This document shows positions 15,734-22,494 of a DNA stretch of 64,000 bases, piece after piece. Positions within the stretch are counted from its first letter, which is position 1. Every line of letters starts with the position of its first letter. A model generated the notes under the pieces. The model was not told where the DNA came from. It searched no databases and saw nothing but the letters and a program-made list of their open reading frames with translations. The stretch spans positions 102,710 through 166,709 of the forward strand of contig JACPDR010000028.1 of the NCBI GenBank assembly GCA_016183935.1, in the 5' to 3' direction. A program made the translations under genes and the position numbers. This DNA is from Caulobacterales bacterium. Its GTDB lineage: Bacteria; Pseudomonadota; Alphaproteobacteria; Caulobacterales; Caulobacteraceae.

Positions 15734-15937
15734 TCAGGCCTGGCGCCTGCGGCCGCCGCCCGGATGGACGCCGGTCCGGCCGGTCCCGGTATGATGTTCG
15801 ATCCGGCCGTTCTCGACCTCGGTCCGCGAGAAAACCTCTTCCTGCCCGGCCTCGAGCAGTTCTTCTTCAGGCCCGCCGAGGCCGCCGACCACGAGGCCGG
15901 CGGGCTTTGAGGCGGGCGTCTTGCCGGTCTTGTCCAT
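15734..15937 (-). CDS. Small hydrophilic hypothetical protein
   Basis: The 67-residue frame starts MDKTGKTPASKPAGLVV and then has an acidic GGPEEELLEAGQEEVF stretch and a basic tail. A GGCGGA sequence sits a few bases before the ATG. The composition looks like a real, possibly disordered small protein rather than a shadow. No function can be assigned; it lies between the Cys-rich protein and a DUF3606 gene on the opposite strand. Confidence 0.5.
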   Translation of the reverse strand: MDKTGKTPASKPAGLVVGGLGGPEEELLEAGQEEVFSRTEVENGRIEHHTGTGRTGVHPGGGRRRQA

Positions 15938-16065
15938 GATCCGCCAACGGCACCGCCGTCGGGCGGGTTCCCTTCGGGCGGCCGCCGGCCAACGTCGGGT
16001 CGCCGACACAGGAGCCATTGCCGGTCCCAACGCGTTTCCGCCGCAGGGCCATGGTGGAGGATCAG

Positions 16066-16275
16066 ATGGGTGCGGCTTTCATAACTTACACGCCGTCGGG
16101 GACGAACGGGCCGCCGGCGTCCGGATCCGGTTTCGGCGCGGAGACCCTGGCCGAGCCGGACGTGCAACGTCTCGCCGAGACCTTCGCCGTGACGCCCGAG
16201 GCGGTCCGGCTGGCCGTGGCGCGGGTCGGAACCGACTTTCGCCAGGTGCAACGCGAACTCGGAGGACGACGCTGA
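16066..16275 (+). CDS. DUF3606-like small protein
   Basis: The 69-residue protein has a flexible N-terminal half. Its C-terminal half reads LAETFAVTPEAVRLAVARVG and then VQRELGG, the helix-turn-helix-like pattern of DUF3606. Family members are small alphaproteobacterial proteins of unknown role. The ATG at 16066 is chosen because GGAGG sits 5 bases upstream. Its stop codon overlaps the start of the next gene (TGATG), indicating translational coupling. Confidence 0.7.
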   Translation: MGAAFITYTPSGTNGPPASGSGFGAETLAEPDVQRLAETFAVTPEAVRLAVARVGTDFRQVQRELGGRR

Positions 16276-16463
16276 TGGGCGCGCGAAACCCCACCGACAG
16301 GGGCCGGACGGTCCATCAGAACCAGGGCCTGGGTCAGCAGAGGGTCGGCGAGGCCGGGCCGGGAGCGAAGCAGAAACAGCGCTACCCGCCGTCGGCCGGA
16401 GGGCCGGGCTCCGGCTCGGGCGACGACGCCGAAACCAACGCCGAAAGCGAGCGGCGGCGCTGA
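16275..16463 (+). CDS. Small disordered hypothetical protein
   Basis: The 62-residue protein is hydrophilic and rich in G, Q, R and S, with no predicted structure or known motif. The ATG overlaps the stop of the DUF3606 gene by one base, and a terminator hairpin follows 15 bases after the stop, so the pair forms a compact two-gene unit. No function can be assigned. Confidence 0.6.
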   Translation: MGARNPTDRGRTVHQNQGLGQQRVGEAGPGAKQKQRYPPSAGGPGSGSGDDAETNAESERRR

Positions 16464-16478
16464 CGCTACGCGGAAAAA

Positions 16479-16500
16479 CCGGAACCGCGCCGCGTTCCGG
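16479..16500 (+). terminator. Stem-loop terminator
   Basis: CCGGAAC and GTTCCGG (seven pairs, 8-base loop) are followed by CGGTTTG. It sits after the small-protein pair and 40 bases before the glucose dehydrogenase gene. The T-run is short, so termination may be partial. Confidence 0.5.
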
Positions 16501-16540
16501 CGGTTTGCCCCTGAAGGGAAGCTGAACAGCGGGGTCTGAC

Positions 16541-19039
16541 ATGGCGCGGATCGAGAAGGGTGTGGGCCTGGGCGGCGTCGCGGTGCGCGTACTCGCGATC
16601 CTCCTGATCCTGATCGGACTGGTGCTGGCGATCGGCGGCGGATGGCTGCTGTCACTGGGCGGCTCCTTCTACTATCTCCTCGCCGGCCTGGGGCTGATCG
16701 TCTCGGGCGTCATGCTGTTCCGGCTCAACCTGCTGGGGGCCTGGATCTACATCGGCGTCTTCGTCCTGACGGTGCTGTGGGCGTTGTGGGAAGTCGGCCT
16801 GAACGGCTGGGCCCTTGTGCCGCGCGTGATCGCGCCGGCGGTGCTGCTGCTCCTCGTCATCGCCTCGTTTCCGGTCCTCGACGGCCGTCGCGGCCGCCGA
16901 CTGGCGCTGGGCGGGGCCGCGGTCTTCGTCGTCGGCGCCCTGATCGCCGGCGTGGTGGTCGCCCAGGCCAACCGGCCGGCGGCCCCGGCGGGCGCGCAAT
17001 CGGTCGCGCTGGCGGCGATGTCGGAGCCGTCCCTCCGCGACGTGGGCGCCGACTGGCCGGCCTATGGCGGGACCTACAGCGCCCGGCGCTTCTCGCCGCT
17101 GACCCAGATCAACCGCGAGAACGTCGACCAGCTCGAGCGCGCCTGGACCTTCCGCACCGGCGACATCCCCGACGAGAAGTGGGGCGCCGAGACCACGCCG
17201 CTGAAGGTCGGCGACACCGTCTACCTGTGCTCCGCCATGAACGTGCTGATCGCGCTGGACGCCCGCACCGGCGAGCAGCGCTGGCGCTACGACCCGCAGG
17301 TTTCAGAGGACTGGATTCCCTATACGACGGCCTGCCGGGGCGTGGCCTATTATGATACGAGCGCCCCCTCCCCCGCCGCCCCCGCGACGGTGACGCCGGC
17401 GGCGGCCGCGGCTCCGGCGACCCCCGTGGCGCAACCGACGCCCGCGCCGACCCGCGCCGTCGCCACGGCTCCGGCGGCCGCCTGCGCCACCCGGATCATC
17501 GAGGGCACCCTGGACGGCCGGCTGATCGCGGTGGACGCCCGCACGGGCCGTCCCTGCGCCGATTTCGGGACCAACGGCTCGGTCGACATCAAGGTCGGCA
17601 TGGGAAGGGTCATCCCCGGCATGGTGTCGATCACCTCGGCCCCGACCATCGTGCGCGGCGTCGTCGTCACCGGCCATCAGGTGCTGGACGGCCAGTACGA
17701 CAAGGCGCCCTCGGGCGTGATCCAGGGCTTCGACGCCGTCACCGGCGCGCTGCGCTGGGCCTGGGACCTGGGACAGCCCGCGCTGACCGGTCGCCCCCCG
17801 GAAGGCCAGACCTACACCCTGGGCACCCCGAACATGTGGACCACGGCGTCCGGCGACGAGCGACTGGGGCTGGTCTATCTGCCGATGGGCAACTCCGCCG
17901 CGGACTACTGGGGCGGCAACCGCACTCCCGAGGAAAACCGCTACGCCACCGCGCTGGTGGCGGTGGATGTGACCACCGGACGGCCGGCCTGGACCTTCCA
18001 GACCGTACACAAGGACGTCTGGGACTACGACCTGGGCTCGCAGGCGACGCTGATCGACTATCCCGCGGGCGGCGCCATGATCCCGGCGCTGGTCCTGCCC
18101 AGCAAGCAGGGCGACCTCTACATCCTCGACCGACGCACCGGGCGGCCCCTGACCCAGGTCGAGGAGCGCCGCGTGCCGCAGGGCGGGGTCGAGGCGCAGG
18201 ACCGCACCCCGACCCAGCCGTTCTCGCTGTTCCACACCCTGGCGAAGCGCGATCTGACCGAGCGCGACATGTGGGGCATGTCGCCGATCGATCAGATGAT
18301 CTGCCGCATCGGCTTCCGCCAGGCCGCCTATGACGGCATGTACACGCCGCCGACCAGCGACCGGCGCTGGATCCAGTATCCCGGCTACAACGGCGGCTCG
18401 GACTGGGGCGGGGTCGCGGTCGATCCGCAGCGGGGCTGGATCATCGCCAACTACAACGACATGCCCAACTACAACCGGCTGGTGCCGCGCGCCGAGGCCG
18501 ACGAGAAGGGCTGGTTCCCCCGCGGAGACCCGCGCGCCGAGAAGGGCGGGGCGGGCGCGGAAGGCGCGGGCGATCCGCAGGCCGGCGTGCCCTACGCCAT
18601 CGACGTCAACGCCGGCTGGCGCATGAAGTCGACCGGCATGCTGTGCAAGCAGCCGCCCTACGGCGGCATCCGGGCCATCGACATCCGCACCGGCCAGACC
18701 GTCTGGGACCGTCCCCTCGGCACGGCGCGCAAGAACGGGCCCTTCGGCATTCCGTCGATGCTGCCGATCGACATCGGCACGCCCAACAACGGCGGCTCCG
18801 TGGTCACGGCGGGCGGGCTGATCTTCGTCGCCGCCGCCACCGACGACCTGATCCGGGCCATCGACATCGAGACCGGCGAGACGGTGTGGTCGGACGTCCT
18901 GCCGGCCGGCGGCCAGGCCAATCCGATGGTCTATGAGCAGGACGGGCGCCAGTATCTGGTCATCATGGCGGGCGGCCACCACTTCATGGAGACGCCGGTC
19001 GGAGACTATGTGATCGCCTACGCCCTGCCGGAGCGATGA
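16541..19039 (+). CDS. gcd: Membrane-bound PQQ-dependent glucose/quinate/shikimate dehydrogenase
   Basis: The 832-residue protein begins with five hydrophobic segments (residues about 12-150), the membrane anchor and quinone-binding part. A PQQ eight-bladed propeller domain follows: DWPAYGGTYSARRFSPLTQI, the W-docking repeats with LDARTGEQRW, GTPNMWTTASGDE, KDVWDYDLGSQ, and a C-terminal GGHHFMETPVGDYVIAYALP. It oxidises aldoses or cyclic polyols in the periplasm and reduces ubiquinone. An unusual A/P/T-rich stretch of about 40 residues (about 272-312) is inserted before CATRIIEGTLDGRLIAVDA. The stop overlaps the start of the CtaG-like gene by four bases, tying it to the oxidase genes downstream. 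Confidence 0.93.
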   Translation: MARIEKGVGLGGVAVRVLAILLILIGLVLAIGGGWLLSLGGSFYYLLAGLGLIVSGVMLFRLNLLGAWIYIGVFVLTVLWALWEVGLNGWALVPRVIAPAVLLLLVIASFPVLDGRRGRRLALGGAAVFVVGALIAGVVVAQANRPAAPAGAQSVALAAMSEPSLRDVGADWPAYGGTYSARRFSPLTQINRENVDQLERAWTFRTGDIPDEKWGAETTPLKVGDTVYLCSAMNVLIALDARTGEQRWRYDPQVSEDWIPYTTACRGVAYYDTSAPSPAAPATVTPAAAAAPATPVAQPTPAPTRAVATAPAAACATRIIEGTLDGRLIAVDARTGRPCADFGTNGSVDIKVGMGRVIPGMVSITSAPTIVRGVVVTGHQVLDGQYDKAPSGVIQGFDAVTGALRWAWDLGQPALTGRPPEGQTYTLGTPNMWTTASGDERLGLVYLPMGNSAADYWGGNRTPEENRYATALVAVDVTTGRPAWTFQTVHKDVWDYDLGSQATLIDYPAGGAMIPALVLPSKQGDLYILDRRTGRPLTQVEERRVPQGGVEAQDRTPTQPFSLFHTLAKRDLTERDMWGMSPIDQMICRIGFRQAAYDGMYTPPTSDRRWIQYPGYNGGSDWGGVAVDPQRGWIIANYNDMPNYNRLVPRAEADEKGWFPRGDPRAEKGGAGAEGAGDPQAGVPYAIDVNAGWRMKSTGMLCKQPPYGGIRAIDIRTGQTVWDRPLGTARKNGPFGIPSMLPIDIGTPNNGGSVVTAGGLIFVAAATDDLIRAIDIETGETVWSDVLPAGGQANPMVYEQDGRQYLVIMAGGHHFMETPVGDYVIAYALPER

Positions 19040-19773
19040 GCCCCGGCGCCCCGGCGATCTGGGCGCCCTATTGCGGGCCCGGTCCGGGGCCCGGCGAGTG
19101 GTTGACCCGTTGGAATCCCGACCCGGTGCTGATCGCCGCGCTGGCGGCCGGGCTGGCGCTGGTGCTGTGGCGGACCTCGGGGCGGAGGCGGGCGTGCGGC
19201 CTCGCCGGCATCGCCGTCCTCGCCATCATCTTCGTCTCGCCGCTGTGCGCGCTGAGTTCGGCGCTGTTCGCGGCGCGGACGGTGCACCACGTCCTGCTGG
19301 TCGCCGTCGCCGCTCCCCTGATCGCCGTCGCGTCGCCGCGGCGCCCGGTCGGTCCGCTGGCGCTGGCGACGGCGGCGCAGGCGGGGGTGTTCTGGGTCTG
19401 GCACGCGCCGGCGGCCTATGGCTGGGCCCTGTCGAACGACGCCGCCTACTGGCTGATGCAGCTCAGCCTGCTCGGCTCCGCCGTCTGGTTCTGGAGCGCC
19501 GCGCGCCGGGCGTCGGCGCCGGCGGCGGTGGCCGCCCTGCTGCTGGCCATGGTGGCCATGGGCCTGCTGGGGGCGCTGCTGACCTTCACCGGCCAACCAG
19601 TCTATGCGCCCCACTTCCTGACCACCGCCCCGTGGGGGCTGACCCCGCTCGCGGACCAGCAGGCGGCCGGGTTGATCATGTGGGCCCCGGCGGCGGCGGT
19701 CTATCTGGCGGCGGCGCTATGGGTGCTGGGCCGCTGGCTCGGGCCCGACACCCGGGGGGCCCGCCCGGCATGA
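19036..19773 (+). CDS. CtaG-like cytochrome c oxidase assembly membrane protein
   Basis: The 245-residue protein has seven predicted transmembrane segments. It carries caa3_CtaG-type features: a short N-terminal YCGPGP, ARTVHHVLLVAVAAPLIA with a His pair, FWVWHAPAAYGWAL, and a late DQQAAGLIMW motif. This family helps insert copper into caa3-type oxidases. It overlaps the dehydrogenase stop by ATGA and the cytochrome b561 start by four bases, so the three genes are surely cotranscribed. Confidence 0.85.
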   Translation: MSPGAPAIWAPYCGPGPGPGEWLTRWNPDPVLIAALAAGLALVLWRTSGRRRACGLAGIAVLAIIFVSPLCALSSALFAARTVHHVLLVAVAAPLIAVASPRRPVGPLALATAAQAGVFWVWHAPAAYGWALSNDAAYWLMQLSLLGSAVWFWSAARRASAPAAVAALLLAMVAMGLLGALLTFTGQPVYAPHFLTTAPWGLTPLADQQAAGLIMWAPAAAVYLAAALWVLGRWLGPDTRGARPA

Positions 19774-20504
19774 TCGACCGGCTGATCGTCAACATCCTCG
19801 AGTGGGCGGCCGGCCATCACGACGAGGGCCGCTATTCGCCGGTGGCCATCATCTTCCACTGGACCATGGCGGCGCTGGTGATCTTCCAGCTGTTCTGGGG
19901 CTGGTGGATGGGCCGGCTGCCGGTCGGCGGCGACAAGGTGGCGGCCCACGACCTGCACTATCTGGTCGGCGTGCTGATGCTGGTGCTGGCCATGGGGCGG
20001 GGCCTGTGGCGCGCCTTGGCCCCCGGGCCTATCAACGACGCCGACAAGCCCGGCTGGGAAAGCACGGCGGCGCACGTGACCCACTACGTCTTCTACACCT
20101 GCCTGTTCGGCCTGCCCCTGACCGGCTGGGCGATGATCTCGGCCACGGCGCGCGAGCAGGAGCTGACCCTGATCGGCTTCACCCGGTGGCCGCTGATGCC
20201 GTTCGGGGACCTTGGCTTCGTCCAGCGCTGGCGGATAGAGGCGGTTTCCGAATGGATGCATTGGGGACTGGTCGTGACCCTGCTGATCCTGATCCCCATC
20301 CACGTCGGGGCGGCCCTGAAACACCATTTCATCGACCGGGACGACGTGTTCCACGGGATGCTGCCGGTCGTGCCGCAGCTGCCGCGGCGACGGACGCGCT
20401 GGCAGCGTCGCTATCGGGCGCTGGAGCAGCGGGTAAGGTCTCGAGCCAGGCGGCTATGGTCCGCATTTCGGCATCGGTCAGTCCCGCAACCGCGTCGGCC
20501 ATGA
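19770..20504 (+). CDS. Cytochrome b561 family protein
   Basis: The 244-residue protein has four predicted transmembrane helices with haem-ligand histidines in IIFHWTMA, HDLHYLVG, HVTHYVF and MHWGLVV/IHVGAALKHH. These match bacterial di-haem b561 proteins, which pass electrons between quinol and periplasmic carriers. After the last helix the frame continues about 45 basic residues before its stop. This tail lies antisense to the end of the converging cytochrome c gene (176-base overlap). Such a long overlap is unusual; the stop codon is nevertheless the first in frame. Confidence 0.85.
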   Translation: MIDRLIVNILEWAAGHHDEGRYSPVAIIFHWTMAALVIFQLFWGWWMGRLPVGGDKVAAHDLHYLVGVLMLVLAMGRGLWRALAPGPINDADKPGWESTAAHVTHYVFYTCLFGLPLTGWAMISATAREQELTLIGFTRWPLMPFGDLGFVQRWRIEAVSEWMHWGLVVTLLILIPIHVGAALKHHFIDRDDVFHGMLPVVPQLPRRRTRWQRRYRALEQRVRSRARRLWSAFRHRSVPQPRRP

Positions 20505-21063
20505 CCCCGCGCGGATCGTTGCGCCGTTCGGCCGTCTTCCAGCGCCGCAGCTGTTCGAGCGTATAGGCGGCCGGCTGGCCGGCGATGGCCGGATTGCCCC
20601 GACCGACTCCCTGACCGTCGGCGCCGTGGCAACTGGCGCAGGCGATGACGCCCCGGGCGGGCGCGCCGTCCCGGTATACCCCGGGCGCCGATGTCGTGGG
20701 CCTCGCCCCGGCGGTCGGCGGCGGCAGGGCCGCGTACCAGGCCGCCACCGCGCGCCGGTCGCCGTCGTCCAGCCATTGGGCGACCGGGCCCATCACCGCG
20801 TCCGCCCGGGTCTCGTTGGCGTAGTCCTCGAGTTGCTTCTGCAGATAGCCTGCGTCGAGCCCGGCGAGACGCGGCACGCTGACGCCGTCTCCGGCGCCAT
20901 CGAGGCCGTGGCAGGCGAAACAGGCGTTGGCGGGACCGCCCTCGCCGCCGCCCATGGCGATGATCTCGCCGTCCGCGCTGAAGGCTTCGCCGGTCCGGTT
21001 GGTCGCCGGCGTGCAGGCCGCGGCGGCGGTCGCGAGGGCAAGGACGGCAGGGATCAGGCGCAC
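20329..21063 (-). CDS. Di-haem cytochrome c (c4-like)
   Basis: The 244-residue secreted protein has two class I cytochrome c domains with haem sites CFACH and CASCH, each followed by a methionine-ligand region (VMGPVAQW and VMADAVAGL). The N-terminus LIPAVLALATAAAAC is a signal peptide, possibly a weak lipobox. The C-terminus after AAWLETLP is a low-complexity D/A/S/R tail that overlaps the cytochrome b561 gene. The GTG at 21063 places the signal peptide at the N-terminus; a frame start at 21165 would leave only 14 bases to the divergent cytochrome gene. It likely shuttles electrons to the adjacent oxidase. Confidence 0.8.
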   Translation of the reverse strand: MRLIPAVLALATAAAACTPATNRTGEAFSADGEIIAMGGGEGGPANACFACHGLDGAGDGVSVPRLAGLDAGYLQKQLEDYANETRADAVMGPVAQWLDDGDRRAVAAWYAALPPPTAGARPTTSAPGVYRDGAPARGVIACASCHGADGQGVGRGNPAIAGQPAAYTLEQLRRWKTAERRNDPRGVMADAVAGLTDAEMRTIAAWLETLPAAPAPDSDAASASVAAAAAARPAASRGTRRPGR

Positions 21064-21179
21064 CCGAAACCAACAACCCGCCGACCTTTGCGGTTCCGCC
21101 GCCGGAACCGTGACGCTGAGCACGGGTTTGATCCCCGAAAGGGGCAGGATGGCTGGCCAGTTCATCGGGCAGGACGAGA

Positions 21180-21545
21180 ATGACGCGATGGGCGCCGCTG
21201 GCGGCGGTCCTGCTGGCCGCCTGTGGGGAGAAGACCGTGCCGCCCCGGACCATCGCCGGGGCCGACCCGGCGCGCGGCCTGGCTGTGATCGAGCGGGTCG
21301 GCTGCGCGGCCTGCCACGCCATTCCGGGCGTCGACTGGCCGCGGGGCAGGGCCGGACCGTCGCTGGACGGGTTCGGGGCCAGCCCGCTGATCGCCGGCCG
21401 CCTGCCCAACCGGCCCGACCTGCTGACCGCCTGGCTGCTCGACCCTCCGTCGCTGGTGCCCGGCACGGCCATGCCGCCGTCGGCGATCAGCGAGGCCGAA
21501 GCCCGCGACGTCGCGGCCTACCTCTATACGCTCGATGACCGCTGA
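21180..21545 (+). CDS. Cytochrome c lipoprotein
   Basis: The 121-residue protein has a lipoprotein signal (AAVLLAAC, cysteine about residue 15) and one class I cytochrome c domain. The domain has haem site CAACH and a probable methionine ligand in PGTAMPPSAIS. GGACGAGA precedes the ATG. The gene overlaps the start of the oxidase subunit II gene by 11 bases, so it belongs to the oxidase operon and probably donates electrons to it. Confidence 0.88.
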   Translation: MTRWAPLAAVLLAACGEKTVPPRTIAGADPARGLAVIERVGCAACHAIPGVDWPRGRAGPSLDGFGASPLIAGRLPNRPDLLTAWLLDPPSLVPGTAMPPSAISEAEARDVAAYLYTLDDR

Positions 21546-22494
21546 CCTGGCGCCGGAGGGGATCGGCGGCTGGCCGCCGCCGGCGCTGGACCCGGCCGGG
21601 CCGTTCGCGGGGCCGCTGAACGTGCTGGCGTGGGTGTTGTTCGCCATGGGCGCGGCGGTGCTGCTCGTCGTGCTGGTCGCCCTGGGGCTCGCCCTGTTCG
21701 GCCCCCGCCGCTGGCGGGCGCGGCTGGGCGGCGAGCGGCTGGTATGGATCGGCGGGCTGGCCTTTCCGGTCGTGGTGCTCAGCGCCCTGCTGGTCTACGG
21801 CCTCGGCCTGACCTCGCGTCTGACGCAGGAGCCGGCGCCCGGCGAGATGCGGGTGCGGGTCACCGGCGAGATGTGGTGGTGGCGGGTCGCCTATCTGGAC
21901 GGGCAAGGCCGCGAGGTGTTGCAGGACGCCAACGAGGTGCACATCCCGGCGGGACGTCCGGTGGTGCTGGAGCTGGACTCCGCCGACGTCATCCACAGCC
22001 TGTGGATTCCGCGCCTCAGCGGCAAGGTCGACATGATCCCCGGTCGCCGCAACCTGATGCGGGTGCAGGCCGACGCCCCCGGCGCCTACGGCGGCCAGTG
22101 CGCCGAATACTGCGGCGGCCCCCATGCGCTGATGGGGCTGGTGGTGGTCGCGCATGAGCCCCGTGAGTTCGAGGCGTGGCGGGCGCGTCAGGCCATCCCG
22201 GCCCCGACGGCGAGCCTGCCCGGCCCCGGCGCCGCGGTGTTCGCCCGCGCCGGCTGCGGGGCCTGCCACACGGTGGCGGGGACGGCCTTCAACGGACTGG
22301 CCGGGCCGGACCTCAGCCACGTCGGCGCGCGCCGCACCCTGGGCGCCGGCATCCTGTCCAACAACCACGGGACCATGGCCGGCTGGATTTCGGACAGCCA
22401 GGCCATCAAGCCGGGCAACCGCATGCCGGCCTATCCGGTGCTGACCGGCCAGGAGCTGCGCGACGTCTCGGCCTGGCTCGAGAGCCTGAAGTGA
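21535..22494 (+). CDS. coxB: Cytochrome c oxidase subunit II with fused cytochrome c domain (caa3-type)
   Basis: The 319-residue protein has two N-terminal transmembrane helices and a cupredoxin domain with the CuA site: H in DVIHSLWIPRL, then CAEYCGGPHALM. A C-terminal cytochrome c domain follows, with haem site CGACH (about residue 242) and a methionine in NRMPAYP. The fused haem domain defines a caa3-type oxidase that takes electrons from cytochrome c or a c-type lipoprotein. The stop overlaps the GTG start of subunit I. Confidence 0.93.
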   Translation: MTADLAPEGIGGWPPPALDPAGPFAGPLNVLAWVLFAMGAAVLLVVLVALGLALFGPRRWRARLGGERLVWIGGLAFPVVVLSALLVYGLGLTSRLTQEPAPGEMRVRVTGEMWWWRVAYLDGQGREVLQDANEVHIPAGRPVVLELDSADVIHSLWIPRLSGKVDMIPGRRNLMRVQADAPGAYGGQCAEYCGGPHALMGLVVVAHEPREFEAWRARQAIPAPTASLPGPGAAVFARAGCGACHTVAGTAFNGLAGPDLSHVGARRTLGAGILSNNHGTMAGWISDSQAIKPGNRMPAYPVLTGQELRDVSAWLESLK

